Part shown: positions 27,269-37,087 of the stretch, one piece after another | Layout: each line of letters opens with the position of its first letter | Numbering within the stretch: position 1 is the stretch's first letter | Origin: Lutibacter sp. | GTDB lineage: Bacteria > Bacteroidota > Bacteroidia > Flavobacteriales > Flavobacteriaceae | DNA: 64,000 bases | Direction: 5' to 3' | Assembly (NCBI RefSeq): GCF_016342705.1 | Contig: NZ_JAEINV010000012.1 | Location: 1-64,000 of the forward strand | The notes under the pieces: generated by a model | Seen by the model: the letters and a program-made list of their open reading frames with translations, nothing else | Told to the model about the DNA's origin: nothing | The model's database searches: none | Made by a program: the position numbers and the translations under genes

Positions 27269-28210
27269 TTAATATAGATAACGTGTTATTTGTCCAGCTT
27301 CCACAATTACAAATCTTAATACTAATCCTCCAATTAATACTAAAAGTGCAGGAACTGCAACAGGAACTTTAAAGCCAATAAGTTCAATTAATTCTAATAT
27401 GGCAGGGACAATTAATCCCAGGATAATTACAAAGCCAAAGAACATTAAAGTAAATTCTCCTCCAACTAATAATTGCATTGCTTCTAATTGAACTTCTGAT
27501 CCAGCGTACATTCCCATTAGCATATGTACAATTAAGCCTAATTCTAAAACAATTAGGGCTAAATCTATTTTGCCAAATAAATGTTTTTCTTTTTTAGTTT
27601 TTGCTAATAGAATTATTGTAGCTGCACCAGTTGATAACCCAGAAACTAAAAATAATGGGCCTAAAATTGCATTGTTCCATAATGGTCTTGCATTAAAAGC
27701 AGATAATAAAATACCTGTATAAACTCCTAAAATAATTGATAACGGAATTAAAGCATATGCCATATTTTTTCTATTATCTTTTAAGAACTTTTCAAAGTTA
27801 TTTAAAAACTCAAATTTTAATTTCCATTTTGGGAATATTTCAGAGTAATAGCTAAAAACCCATAAGAATGATATTGGTGTAATAATTAACAATACCCAAG
27901 CACCCCAACTCATTGGAGATTCTATTCTAATAGTTGTGTATAATCTCCAAAAGTAAAATTTGTGAGTTAAATCATAAAATAAAGCTAACAAACCTAATGT
28001 TAATGCTATTGGCGATATTATTGATGCATACTTAACGGCAGCTGGGTAATCTTTTTCTTTTCCCAAAACTGTAATCAAGCTTGCAAAAAATAATAAACCA
28101 GCAGCTAAACCTCCTAAAAATAAATAGACTGATATTGGCCAATGCCATATTTCTAATGAAGGATCTATATGTGGTAAGTTTCTTCCACTTGTAAATAATT
28201 CTTCTTGCAT
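27269..28210 (-). CDS. nrfD: NrfD/PsrC-type membrane subunit
   Basis: A 313-residue inner-membrane protein of the NrfD/PsrC family, with eight to nine hydrophobic helices, that exchanges electrons between quinones and a periplasmic iron-sulfur subunit. It begins with the family features IWHWPISVYLFLGGLAAGLL near residues 21-40 and contains SPMSWGAWVLLIITPISFLW. It forms the third subunit of the molybdoenzyme complex (A-B-C order in transcription) and lies 11 bases after the iron-sulfur gene. Confidence 0.92.
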   Translation of the reverse strand: MQEELFTSGRNLPHIDPSLEIWHWPISVYLFLGGLAAGLLFFASLITVLGKEKDYPAAVKYASIISPIALTLGLLALFYDLTHKFYFWRLYTTIRIESPMSWGAWVLLIITPISFLWVFSYYSEIFPKWKLKFEFLNNFEKFLKDNRKNMAYALIPLSIILGVYTGILLSAFNARPLWNNAILGPLFLVSGLSTGAATIILLAKTKKEKHLFGKIDLALIVLELGLIVHMLMGMYAGSEVQLEAMQLLVGGEFTLMFFGFVIILGLIVPAILELIELIGFKVPVAVPALLVLIGGLVLRFVIVEAGQITRYLY

Positions 28211-28221
28211 ACTATAAATTT

Positions 28222-28755
28222 TTAAATTAGATAATAAACGTTAGGTTTTGTTCCAGCTTCTGGAGCCAATGTTTTATGTTTTCTGTTCTTTAATAATTCT
28301 GAAACTTCACTGTTTGGATTGTCTAAATCACCAAAGTACATGCACTTTGTTGGACAAACAGAAACGCAAGCAGGAAGTTGTCCTTTTTCTAATCTATGAT
28401 GACAGAAAGTACATTTGTCTACATAACCATCAGGATGTTGGTAACGGGCATCGTACGGGCAAGATTCTATACAAGCACCACAACCAATACATTCGTCACC
28501 AGTAACTAAAACAATTCCATTAACTAATTGATGACTTGCACCAGTTGGACAACAGCGCACACAAGGAGCGTTTTCACAATGATTGCAACGTTCAGATTTT
28601 AGTTCTAATTCTATATTAGGATATGCACCATTTACGGTTTCAGTAATCCAATCTCTACAGTACCCAATTGGTACATCATTTTCAGTTTGACAAGCAACAA
28701 CGCAGTCGCTACAACCAACACATTTTAATGTGTCTATAACCATTGCATATCTCAT
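28222..28755 (-). CDS. four-cluster [4Fe-4S] electron-transfer subunit (PsrB/PhsB type)
   Basis: A 177-residue ferredoxin-like subunit with four cysteine groups: CVGCSDCVVACQ, CNHCENAPCVRCCP, CIGCGACIESCP and CTFCHHRLEKGQLPACVSVCP, i.e. four [4Fe-4S] clusters. It carries electrons between the molybdenum subunit and NrfD. It has no signal of its own, so it is exported by riding with the TAT-signal-bearing catalytic subunit. Its start codon overlaps the stop of the catalytic gene by four bases. Confidence 0.95.
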   Translation of the reverse strand: MRYAMVIDTLKCVGCSDCVVACQTENDVPIGYCRDWITETVNGAYPNIELELKSERCNHCENAPCVRCCPTGASHQLVNGIVLVTGDECIGCGACIESCPYDARYQHPDGYVDKCTFCHHRLEKGQLPACVSVCPTKCMYFGDLDNPNSEVSELLKNRKHKTLAPEAGTKPNVYYLI

Positions 28756-30995
28756 ATCTCAGTATTTTTATGTGGGTTTTCGGTTAAAATTGTTACAAAA
28801 TTTCCTCTCATTCCAGTTCCACCCATTATTGGGTCAATAGCCACTGATGAAATTAATTCTGTATCGTTGATTCCTTTACCATAAGCACGGCTCAATTTTT
28901 TTTCTTGATGACCAAAACCGTGTACCATATAAACAGAATCCCAACGAACTCGTTCTGTTACTCTCACTTTTATTGAAAAGGTTGAAATAATATCATCTTG
29001 ATTTTTCAACCATACTTCCTGACCCGTTTTTAATCCAAGTATTCTTGAAACTTTAGGGTTCACCCATAAGTTGTTTTCACTCTTTAAATCGTTTAAATTT
29101 GGATTGTTTGCCGTTCTGCTAAAAGTATGCATTGGCGCTCTACCGTAATTTAATCTGTAAAAACCTTGTTGAGGTTCTGGATGTTTTGTATAATTTGGTA
29201 ATGGATCAAATCCTAAATTTTTTAATTCATTAGAATATAATTCTATTTTTCCCGAATGAGTTGGAAATTCATGAGGACCAGTTTCATTTAAATACATGGA
29301 TCCAGATTTACGAGGGAAGTTTTTAACTCCAATTTTTTCCATTTCTTCTAAAGAAGTTCCCATTTGACCTAATTGCCATTCAATTACTTCTTTATAATCC
29401 GTATAATTAAAATATTCGCCAACACCCATTCTTTCTCCAATTTCTTTGGCAATCCACCAAGATGGTTTAGAATCATATTTAGGAGCTACAGCCGGAATTC
29501 TTATCGCAATTGATGGTTCTCTATTTGTTGCAGATCTAATTTCATCATAACGTTCTAAATAGGTACATTCTGGTAAAACAACATCAGCATAACCTGTAAC
29601 ATCCATTGGCATTGTATCAATAACAACCATAAAATCTAAAGCTTCTATAGCCTCTTCCAATAATTTTTTATTTGGAATAGATTTTGTGATGTTTGTACCA
29701 GCAACCATTAATGCTTTTACAGGATATTTATTATCTTCACTAGGTATTGCACATTTTATTACTTCTGTTGTAATACCCATTTGAGCTAATGGATATTTAG
29801 CTCCAATTTCTTTCCATCCCCATTTTGGGTGTGGATATTCTGGAGCTGGAAATTCAGGTACTTTTATACTTTCTTTAAAGTAGAAACCACCTCTGCGTCC
29901 CCAAGAACCTAACAAAGCATTTAAAATGGCCATGGCTCTAGCTCGTTGAGAATCATCTCCATACCATACTACGTGGCGACCAGGATGAATTATTACTGCA
30001 GGAGATGCATCTGCCATCTCTCTTGCCGTTTTTCTAATTTCTTCTGGTTTAATTCCTGTAATTCCGTATGCCCATTCTGGTGTGAATGTACTTACATGGT
30101 CTTTTAATTCATTAAATCCAGTAGCATATTTTTCAATATATTCTTTATCGTAAATATTTTCATTTATTAAAACATTCATCCAAGAAAGCATTAAAGCTAT
30201 GTCGGTTGCTGGTTTAATAGCTAACCAATATTTAGATTTACTGGCAGCTGTAGAAAAACGTGGATCTACAGTTATAATGGTAGCACCGTTATCAATAGCG
30301 TCTGACATTTCTTGTACTTGGCTATTGTGCATGTTTTCTCCAATATGCGAACCAATTAATACTAAACATTTTGTATCTCTAATATCGGTTGGTTCAGGGG
30401 ATCCAATCCAAGATCCAAAAGTTAAATTAAATCCGGTTTCACGAGGACCTCTACATTGTGCATAAGCTGGCTCTGCAATTGTATCAGAACCAAATGCTTG
30501 GTACAAATGCTCTAAATGTTTTCCAGGAGCACCATGTTTAATAAGTGCTAAAGATTCTGCACCAAATTCTTCTTTAATTCCTTTAAATTTAGCAGCAATT
30601 AAATCTAATGCTTCGTCCCAACTTGCCTCTCTAAAGGTTTGTTCACCATTAACAGTTGTTCTAATTAAAGGTGTTTTTAATCGGTCTTCATCGTTGTACA
30701 TTCCTACACCGCCAGTTCCTCTTGGACATAATCGACCATAACAATGTGGGTCATTTTCATTTCCAATTATCTTTTTAACAGCACCTTCTTCATCTGTATA
30801 AGTCCAAGCAGCGCACTTCCAAAAACAAACTTCGCAATAGGTTGCAGTTCTTTTAAAAGTTTTCGCAACATTTTCTTTTACCAATTCATCTATGTATGAA
30901 CTAGCACCAAACATATTTAATGCTGTGGTTGTTGCTGCTACACCTCCCAAACCTAAAGCAGAAATTTTTATAAATTTTCTTCTTGAAGTAGTCAT
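28752..30995 (-). CDS. TAT-exported molybdopterin oxidoreductase (polysulfide/thiosulfate reductase-like)
   Basis: A 747-residue molybdenum bis-MGD enzyme of the DMSO-reductase family. The twin-arginine signal SRRKFIK is at residues 4-10. A [4Fe-4S] site is formed by Cys54, Cys57, Cys61 and Cys90. The expected molybdenum ligand is Cys181 in YAQCRGPRETGF. Together with the four-cluster and NrfD subunits this is the PsrABC/PhsABC arrangement. Candidate substrates are polysulfide, thiosulfate, tetrathionate or, run the other way, sulfite or sulfide oxidation (SoeA is related); sequence alone does not choose. A perfect GTAAC-N4-GTTAC dyad lies 87 bases upstream. Confidence 0.88.
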   Translation of the reverse strand: MTTSRRKFIKISALGLGGVAATTTALNMFGASSYIDELVKENVAKTFKRTATYCEVCFWKCAAWTYTDEEGAVKKIIGNENDPHCYGRLCPRGTGGVGMYNDEDRLKTPLIRTTVNGEQTFREASWDEALDLIAAKFKGIKEEFGAESLALIKHGAPGKHLEHLYQAFGSDTIAEPAYAQCRGPRETGFNLTFGSWIGSPEPTDIRDTKCLVLIGSHIGENMHNSQVQEMSDAIDNGATIITVDPRFSTAASKSKYWLAIKPATDIALMLSWMNVLINENIYDKEYIEKYATGFNELKDHVSTFTPEWAYGITGIKPEEIRKTAREMADASPAVIIHPGRHVVWYGDDSQRARAMAILNALLGSWGRRGGFYFKESIKVPEFPAPEYPHPKWGWKEIGAKYPLAQMGITTEVIKCAIPSEDNKYPVKALMVAGTNITKSIPNKKLLEEAIEALDFMVVIDTMPMDVTGYADVVLPECTYLERYDEIRSATNREPSIAIRIPAVAPKYDSKPSWWIAKEIGERMGVGEYFNYTDYKEVIEWQLGQMGTSLEEMEKIGVKNFPRKSGSMYLNETGPHEFPTHSGKIELYSNELKNLGFDPLPNYTKHPEPQQGFYRLNYGRAPMHTFSRTANNPNLNDLKSENNLWVNPKVSRILGLKTGQEVWLKNQDDIISTFSIKVRVTERVRWDSVYMVHGFGHQEKKLSRAYGKGINDTELISSVAIDPIMGGTGMRGNFVTILTENPHKNTEI

Positions 30996-31081
30996 AAGTT
31001 TAATTATTTTTTTCTTTGGTAAAGGTATTTACTGAGGGAAGTTTAATGTATGATAAAAGTCATTAAATAGAGGAAGATATA

Positions 31082-31095
31082 GTAACAATGGTTAC
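31082..31095. promoter_or_regulatory. GTAAC-N4-GTTAC dyad between molybdoenzyme and cytochrome genes
   Basis: GTAACAATGGTTAC, a perfect inverted repeat, in the 255-base divergent region. It is 87 bases from the molybdoenzyme start. Confidence 0.6.
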
Positions 31096-31125
31096 ATTAA
31101 GTGTTTGAAAATCAACATTGTATAT

Positions 31126-31139
31126 GTAACAAAAGTAGC
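31126..31139. promoter_or_regulatory. imperfect GTnAC-N4-GTnAC dyad before the cytochrome gene
   Basis: GTAACAAAAGTAGC, one mismatch from the dyad, 112 bases upstream of the cytochrome start and 44 bases from the perfect copy. Might be a second weaker site. Confidence 0.3.
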
Positions 31140-31223
31140 ATATGTTATATAATTATCTGTATTAAAATGTGTTACAAAAATGAAGCTTTAAAATCTCTAT
31201 TATTTTTAGAATTTAAATTCATG

Positions 31224-31231
31224 TAAATTTG
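31224..31231 (+). promoter_or_regulatory. TAnnTTTG promoter box of the multihaem cytochrome
   Basis: TAAATTTG, an exact consensus match, 19 bases upstream of the start codon at 31251. Confidence 0.5.
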
Positions 31232-31250
31232 TAATGTATTTTATGTTGAA

Positions 31251-33140
31251 ATGAAAAATAAAAGATTTTTGTATTTTTTTAGTGCTGTTTTAATAATATT
31301 ATTAATTACTTTTTTATTAACCAAAGGAGATAAAAATTCTACTATTAATAATGCGGATGATTATGTTAAAATAGATGCTATTGAAAAGGAATCTTGTTTA
31401 AATTGTCATATAAATACAACAGGGTATTCATCCTATCATAACCCAGATTTAATTGGTTGTGCTAGTTGTCATTTGGGAAATACTTCTTCAAATGATAAAG
31501 CTGAATCTCATAAAGGGATGATTTTAATTCCTGGAAATTTGGTTGATGCCAAAGAAACCTGCGGAAAATGTCACCCGAATGAATTAACTAAAATTGAAAA
31601 TTCATTAATGACTACCAATAGTGGTTTGGTTGCGGTTGATAAATATATTTTTGACGAAGCAGATTCTCCAAATCATCAATATCATATTAAATTACTTAAA
31701 AATTCGGCATCTGATAAGCATTTGAGAGATTTATGTGCCAATTGCCATTTAGGCGCTGAGAAAAAAGAATTTGGACACATAACGCAATTAAGTAGAGGTG
31801 GAGGTTGTAATGCGTGTCATTTAAATTATAGCGAAGAAGCTAAAAAAGAGTTGGAAGCGTATTTAAAATCAGATAAAAAGATATTACCAAAATTTCATCC
31901 TGCAACCAATATTTTTGTGAAAAATGAACATTGTTTTGGATGTCATAGCCGATCAAGCAGGATTTCAACCAATTATGAAGGCTGGCAAGAAACCCTGTTA
32001 GAAGAAAATGATATTATAGGTAAAAAAGGTTTTAAAACTTTTGAAGATAAACGCATTTATAAGTTTATTGAAGAAGATGTGCATCATGCAAAAGGATTAT
32101 TATGTGTAGATTGCCATTCTTCTCATGAAGTAATGGGCGATGGAAAAAAATATACCCACGAAGAGCAAGCTGTAAAATTACAATGTGCCGATTGTCATTT
32201 TAAAGAAAAGCCAAATACCATTCCGTATAGTAAATTAGATGCAGAAAGTTTGTTGGTTTTTTTACATAGAGATTATAAACATTCCGATAAGCAAATAATT
32301 GCAGTTAAAAAAGATGGGCATCCATTGGTAAATACTTTTATAGATTCTATTGGAAACGCTTTTTTAATTGGTAAAAAAGATGGAAAAACACACAAATTAA
32401 ATCCTCAATCTGAAGTTTGTTCAAGAGATAATGCGCATAAAAATGTGAGTTGTTCAATGTGTCATTCTTCATGGACTTCCCGTTGTATTGGTTGTCATAA
32501 TCAGTTTGATAAAAATGAACCACGTGCTTTTGATTTACTAGATAAAAAGTTTGTAAAAGGACAGTGGAAGGAACATGTTGCAGAATTTTCTTCATCATTA
32601 CCAGCAATGGGAGTTCGAGAGAATTCAGATGGGAAACATATTGAACCAGCAGTTCCTGGAATGATTTTAACAATTGATAAAGGGAGTTATGCTGGAAAAG
32701 AAATTGGAACTGATGTTTCTTTTCACAGGTTGTACGCTCCTAATTCTCCACATACAACAATATCAAAAGCTAGAGATTGCAAAAGTTGTCATACAAATTC
32801 AGCAACGTTAGGTTACGGAAAAGGAACACTTAAATACATAATTCAAAAAGGAAATGGTACTTGGGAATTTACACCAGAATATGCCCAAAATCCGAATGAT
32901 AATTTACCGGAAGATGCTTGGGTTCCATTTTTAAAACCTGTTAAAAAGGGAGTTGTAAATTCAACACGGACTGATTTTAGACCTTTTACCGTAATAGAAC
33001 AACAACAATTATTATTGGTTGGTGCTTGTTTACAATGCCATAAAGAAGATTCTAAAATAATGCAACAAAGTTTAGTTAATGGTATTCAGCCACTATTAAA
33101 AAAACTCAATAAAAAGTGTGTTTTGCCAACTTGGAATTAA
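31251..33140 (+). CDS. dodecahaem c-type cytochrome
   Basis: A 629-residue exported cytochrome with an N-terminal membrane helix (about 6-24) and twelve CxxCH haem-binding motifs: CLNCH, CASCH, CGKCH, CANCH, CNACH, CFGCH, CVDCH, CADCH, CSMCH, CIGCH, CKSCH and CLQCH. Ten are in the first two thirds; a haem-poor stretch of about 100 residues precedes the last two. It is divergent from the molybdoenzyme operon, with a shared control region, so it probably serves the same electron chain. I do not recognise the exact family. It may be an enzyme (octahaem sulfur or nitrogen reductases are distant parallels) or just an electron conduit. Confidence 0.88.
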   Translation: MKNKRFLYFFSAVLIILLITFLLTKGDKNSTINNADDYVKIDAIEKESCLNCHINTTGYSSYHNPDLIGCASCHLGNTSSNDKAESHKGMILIPGNLVDAKETCGKCHPNELTKIENSLMTTNSGLVAVDKYIFDEADSPNHQYHIKLLKNSASDKHLRDLCANCHLGAEKKEFGHITQLSRGGGCNACHLNYSEEAKKELEAYLKSDKKILPKFHPATNIFVKNEHCFGCHSRSSRISTNYEGWQETLLEENDIIGKKGFKTFEDKRIYKFIEEDVHHAKGLLCVDCHSSHEVMGDGKKYTHEEQAVKLQCADCHFKEKPNTIPYSKLDAESLLVFLHRDYKHSDKQIIAVKKDGHPLVNTFIDSIGNAFLIGKKDGKTHKLNPQSEVCSRDNAHKNVSCSMCHSSWTSRCIGCHNQFDKNEPRAFDLLDKKFVKGQWKEHVAEFSSSLPAMGVRENSDGKHIEPAVPGMILTIDKGSYAGKEIGTDVSFHRLYAPNSPHTTISKARDCKSCHTNSATLGYGKGTLKYIIQKGNGTWEFTPEYAQNPNDNLPEDAWVPFLKPVKKGVVNSTRTDFRPFTVIEQQQLLLVGACLQCHKEDSKIMQQSLVNGIQPLLKKLNKKCVLPTWN

Positions 33141-33150
33141 AAAACGGTTA

Positions 33151-34314
33151 TTAAAAAAGTGATTTTTTAATTCCTAACTCTAATCCTCTTAACTCAGCTA
33201 ATCCTCTTAATCTTCCAATAGCTGTATAACCTGCATATGCTTTGTCATTTTCTAAATCATTAAGCATTTGATGTCCGTGATCTGGGCGCATCGGAATTTG
33301 TACACCGCGTTTATTTTCTAATGTAACCACAGCTTTTACTATTTCATACATATCAGAAGAGCCATCTAAATGGTTATCTTCGTAAAAACTTCCATCGGCT
33401 TCTCTTTTTACGTTTCTTAAGTGTAAAAAATGAATTTTATCACCAAATTTTTCAATCATTTTTGGGAGATTGTTTTCAGGATTTGCACCTAATGAACCAG
33501 TGCAGAATGTAATTCCATTTGAAGGACTATCAATAAAACCTACTAAATCATCTAAATCTTTTTCTGATTTTATGATTCTAGGTAATCCCATAATATCAAA
33601 AGGAGGATCATCTGGATGAATGGCCATTTTCACTCCATTTTCTTCTGCAACAGGAATTACTTCATTTAAAAAATAGGATAAATTTGCTTTTAATGTTTGG
33701 TGAGAAACGCCGTTATATTGCGCAATCATTTCTTTAAAAATAGGGATAGTTAAATCATCAACAGTACCTGGTAAGCCTTTTAAAATACTATCTTCTAAAC
33801 GTTGTTTTTCTTCAGATGACATTTTAGAAAATCTAATTTTAGCTTTTTCAATAATATCAGAAGTATATGAATTTTCAATACCTTGTCTTTTCATTATAAA
33901 GCATTCAAAAACTGCCATTTCAACTTTATCAAAACGTAATGCAGTACTGCCATCATTTAATTTCCAATATAAATGAGTACGAGTCCAATCTAATACAGGC
34001 ATAAAATTGTAGCAAATATTTTTAATACCGCATTCAGCTACGTTTTTTATACTTTGTTTGTAGTTTGCAATGCGCTGTAGATAATCTCCAGTTTGTAATT
34101 TTATATTTTCATGTATTGGAATACTTTCAATAAAAGACCAAGTTAATCCTGAAGATTCAATATTGTTTTTTACTTTCAAAATTTCTTCTTTTTCCCAAAT
34201 TTCACCATTTTTAATGTGGTGTAAAGCAGTTACAACTCCAGTAGCTCCAGCTTGTTTTATGTCGGATAATTTTACAGTGTCAGTTTCTCCAAACCATCTA
34301 AATGTTTGTTCCAT
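33151..34314 (-). CDS. uxuA: mannonate dehydratase
   Basis: Dehydrates D-mannonate to 2-keto-3-deoxygluconate in hexuronate (alginate, pectin or glucuronan) breakdown. The 387-residue protein begins with the typical MEQTFRWFGETDTVKLSDIK (20 residues) and has AIHPDDPPFDIMGLPRI, FCTGSLG and FLHLRNVKRE, which carry the metal-binding and catalytic residues of UxuA. It is 19 bases after the dehydrogenase that makes its substrate. Only these two genes of the pathway are present here, and no uronate isomerase or sugar importer is near. Confidence 0.96.
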   Translation of the reverse strand: MEQTFRWFGETDTVKLSDIKQAGATGVVTALHHIKNGEIWEKEEILKVKNNIESSGLTWSFIESIPIHENIKLQTGDYLQRIANYKQSIKNVAECGIKNICYNFMPVLDWTRTHLYWKLNDGSTALRFDKVEMAVFECFIMKRQGIENSYTSDIIEKAKIRFSKMSSEEKQRLEDSILKGLPGTVDDLTIPIFKEMIAQYNGVSHQTLKANLSYFLNEVIPVAEENGVKMAIHPDDPPFDIMGLPRIIKSEKDLDDLVGFIDSPSNGITFCTGSLGANPENNLPKMIEKFGDKIHFLHLRNVKREADGSFYEDNHLDGSSDMYEIVKAVVTLENKRGVQIPMRPDHGHQMLNDLENDKAYAGYTAIGRLRGLAELRGLELGIKKSLF

Positions 34315-34333
34315 TTGTCTTTTATTTTAAAAT

Positions 34334-35146
34334 TTATACACCGCTAAAAGCACTGAAACCACCATCAACGGGAATGACTGCACCAGTTATAAATTTTGAG
34401 GCATCACTGCATAAAAAATGAACCGCACCATTTAATTCTTCGGCTTTTCCAAAACGTTTCATTGGCGTATTATTTATAATGGTTTCGCCTCTTTTTGTAT
34501 AAGTTCCATCTTCATTAGTAAGTAAACTTCTATTTTGGTTTCCAATAAAAAAACCTGGTGTAATAGCGTTTACTCTAATGCCATCACCAAATTTTGTAGC
34601 CAATTCTACGGCCAGCCATTTAGTGAAATTTTCCATTGCGGCTTTTGCTGCAGAATAACCTGCAACTCTTGTTATAATTCTATCGGCAGCAACCGAAGAA
34701 TAATTTATAATTGAACCTTGTTTTTGTTTGGCCATTACTTCACCAAATACAATAGAAGGGATTACGGTACCATTTAAATTTAGTTCGGTAACTGTTTTAA
34801 AATCTTCAATATTAATATCAAAAATAGTTTGATCTTCAGCAATAGTTGCCCCAGGCATATTTCCACCAGCAACATTAATTAAAACATCAATTTTACCAAA
34901 TTGTTTTAAAATAAGATCTCGTACATTTTCAACTGATTTTTTATCTAATATATTGGTTGAAAATCCTACTGCAAGCCCATTGTTTTTTGTAATTTCTAAT
35001 GCTTTATTTTCAACTGTTTGTTGGTCTCTTCCTAAAATTATAATTTTTGCGCGAGAACCAGCTAAACTTTCTGCAACAGTCCCACCTAAAACACCAGTTC
35101 CACCAGTTATTACAATTACTTTATCTTTTATATTGAATTGATTCAT
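34334..35146 (-). CDS. short-chain dehydrogenase, D-mannonate oxidoreductase type
   Basis: A 270-residue SDR enzyme with the NAD(P)-binding VITGGTGVLGGTVAE motif (residues 13-27), the NVAGGN motif near 90 and the catalytic YSAAKAA near 169. Paired with uxuA, it most likely reduces fructuronate to mannonate, as the SDR form does in many Bacteroidota, in place of the classic UxuB. A TAATTTTG promoter box (35172-35179, minus strand) precedes it. The substrate assignment rests on the uxuA partnership. Confidence 0.88.
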   Translation of the reverse strand: MNQFNIKDKVIVITGGTGVLGGTVAESLAGSRAKIIILGRDQQTVENKALEITKNNGLAVGFSTNILDKKSVENVRDLILKQFGKIDVLINVAGGNMPGATIAEDQTIFDINIEDFKTVTELNLNGTVIPSIVFGEVMAKQKQGSIINYSSVAADRIITRVAGYSAAKAAMENFTKWLAVELATKFGDGIRVNAITPGFFIGNQNRSLLTNEDGTYTKRGETIINNTPMKRFGKAEELNGAVHFLCSDASKFITGAVIPVDGGFSAFSGV

Positions 35147-35171
35147 TATGATTGAAATTTTAATGAGCTAA

Positions 35172-35179
35172 CAAAATTA
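35172..35179 (-). promoter_or_regulatory. TAnnTTTG promoter box of the mannonate operon
   Basis: The minus strand reads TAATTTTG, an exact match, 25 bases upstream of the start at 35146. Confidence 0.45.
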
Positions 35180-35291
35180 AGGATTAATTTATTTTTTTGA
35201 TGATTATTTAAAGATTCGTTAAACATAAAATTAATAAAAATTTATTGGCTAGTTAAAATTTGTATATTTCACACTTTAAATAAAATTTTAT

Positions 35292-35942
35292 ATGAATAAA
35301 ACTAAAATAGCCTTTTTGTTTTTTGTATTTGTATCATTACTAGATATTGTTGGGATTATTTTTAAAATACCAATACTTGTGTATGTTTTTAAGCCTTTAA
35401 TTATATTTTCGTTAATTTTTTTATATGTATTTTCTTTGCCAAAAAGATTAAAATGGTATGTAATTGCATTGGAATTATCTTTTTTTGGAGATGTTTTATT
35501 ATTATTTGAAGGGGAATTGTTTTTTATTTTTGGGCTTATTTCATTCTTATTTGCACACCTATTATTTATTAAAATTGTAATTGATAGAATAAAGAAAATT
35601 ACTTTAAAATCGGTTTTAGTACCTTCAATTCCTTTTTTAGTAGTTTTTGGATTGTTGATTTTTACTTTAAAAGATTCTTTAAATGAATTACTAATTCCGG
35701 TTATAATTTATGGTTTAGTAATTTCAATATTTGGAACAGTTTCATTTCTAGATTTTTTAAAAACAAAATCAAAATTATCTTTACTAATGCTTATAGGGGC
35801 AGTTATTTTTATAATTTCAGATGCTACTTTAGCAATCAATAAATTTTATTCACCATCGCATTTCTTTGAAATTTTAGTGATGGCAACCTATGTATTAGCG
35901 CAATATTTTATATTTAGGTCTATGGTTTTAGTGAAAAAATAA
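35292..35942 (+). CDS. YhhN-family membrane protein (lysoplasmalogenase-like)
   Basis: A 216-residue protein with seven to eight hydrophobic helices and the YhhN pattern FFGDVLLLF near residue 65 and MLIGAVIFIISDATLAIN near 163-180, where the paired aspartates are conserved. The family includes lysoplasmalogenase, which splits vinyl-ether lysophospholipids; bacterial members are poorly characterised. It is a single-gene unit with a terminator shared with guaC. Confidence 0.75.
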   Translation: MNKTKIAFLFFVFVSLLDIVGIIFKIPILVYVFKPLIIFSLIFLYVFSLPKRLKWYVIALELSFFGDVLLLFEGELFFIFGLISFLFAHLLFIKIVIDRIKKITLKSVLVPSIPFLVVFGLLIFTLKDSLNELLIPVIIYGLVISIFGTVSFLDFLKTKSKLSLLMLIGAVIFIISDATLAINKFYSPSHFFEILVMATYVLAQYFIFRSMVLVKK

Positions 35943-35975
35943 TTTTTTGAAGAAAAGGCATAATTTTTTTCATAA

Positions 35976-36007
35976 AAAAACTTTCTCATATAGACGAGAA
36001 AGTTTTT
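35976..36007. terminator. bidirectional terminator
   Basis: Stem AAAAACTTTCTC / GAGAAAGTTTTT with an eight-base loop, between convergent YhhN and guaC genes. Confidence 0.85.
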
Positions 36008-36031
36008 AATTATTACAGTTTTAAATTGAAG

Positions 36032-37072
36032 TTATTTTGAAAAAACTTCATTATGTTGTTCTTGAACTCTAATAAAAGTAGTTCTTTTGGTGAGTTCTTT
36101 TAACCTATTTGCACCAACATAAGTACAGGTCGATCGAAGTCCTCCTAAAATATCTTGTAAAGAATTTTCTACAGAACCTCTAAATGGAATTTCAACTGTT
36201 TTTCCTTCGGAAGCTCTATATTCGGCAACGCCACCAACGTGTTTGTTCATGGCTGTTTCTGAGCTCATTCCGTAAAATTGTTTAAATTTTTCGCCATTAA
36301 TCTCAATAGTTTTTCCACCGCTTTCTGTATGTCCGGCTAACATTCCGCCTAGCATAACAAAATCGGCACCACCACCAAATGCTTTTGCAATATCACCAGG
36401 AACTTTGCAACCACCATCAGAAACTATTTGCCCACCTAATCCGTGAGCAGCATCTGCACATTCAATAATTGCTGAAAGTTGTGGATAACCAACACCGGTT
36501 TTAACACGTGTTGTACAAACGGAACCTGGCCCAATTCCTACTTTTATAATATCTGCACCCGCTAATAATAATTCTTCAACCATTTCTCCAGTCACCACAT
36601 TTCCTGCTAAAATAACTTTATCTGGATATTGTTCTCTTGTTTGTTTTACAAAGTTTACAAAATGTTCAGAATAGCCATTTGCAACATCAATACAAATAAA
36701 TTTTAATTGTGGGTTTTGGGTAAAAATTCCTGCTATTTTTTTAGAATCTGCAGCGCTAGTTCCTGTACTAACTGCAATATAATCTGAAATTTCTTTTGGG
36801 GCTGAAGCCATAAAAGTATTCCATTCTTTTAATGAATAATGTTTGTGAATAGCGGTAAATAATTTATGGTTTGCTAATGCTGTAGCCATTTCAAAAGTAC
36901 CAACGGTATCCATATTTGCTGCCATAATTGGAACGCCTGTCCATTTATGATTGCTGTGTAAAAAAGTAAAAGTTCTATCTAATGATACTTGTGATCTTGA
37001 ACTTAAAGTTGATCGTTTTGGACGAATCATTACATCTTTAAATCCTAATTTTAAATCGGTTTCTATGCGCAT
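36032..37072 (-). CDS. guaC: GMP reductase
   Basis: Converts GMP to IMP with NADPH, releasing ammonia. A 346-residue IMPDH-like TIM barrel without CBS domains, containing [19 protein letters not shown], in which Cys186 is the catalytic cysteine, then [20 protein letters not shown]. The length and the position of Cys186 match the eukaryotic-type GuaC rather than IMP dehydrogenase. It lies 15 bases downstream of the two nucleotidase genes, so the three may form a purine salvage operon. Confidence 0.95.
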   Translation of the reverse strand: MRIETDLKLGFKDVMIRPKRSTLSSRSQVSLDRTFTFLHSNHKWTGVPIMAANMDTVGTFEMATALANHKLFTAIHKHYSLKEWNTFMASAPKEISDYIAVSTGTSAADSKKIAGIFTQNPQLKFICIDVANGYSEHFVNFVKQTREQYPDKVILAGNVVTGEMVEELLLAGADIIKVGIGPGSVCTTRVKTGVGYPQLSAIIECADAAHGLGGQIVSDGGCKVPGDIAKAFGGGADFVMLGGMLAGHTESGGKTIEINGEKFKQFYGMSSETAMNKHVGGVAEYRASEGKTVEIPFRGSVENSLQDILGGLRSTCTYVGANRLKELTKRTTFIRVQEQHNEVFSK

Positions 37073-37087
37073 TCTTTCTGGTTATAT

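Noticed and set aside
31126-31139. a fifth full GTnAC-N4-GTnAC site
   Set aside because: It has one mismatch (GTAGC), so it is listed only as a weak site and not counted among the exact copies.
32417-32450. a thirteenth haem site at CSRDNAH in the multihaem cytochrome
   Set aside because: The spacing is not CxxCH; the Cys and His are separated by five residues without a second cysteine.
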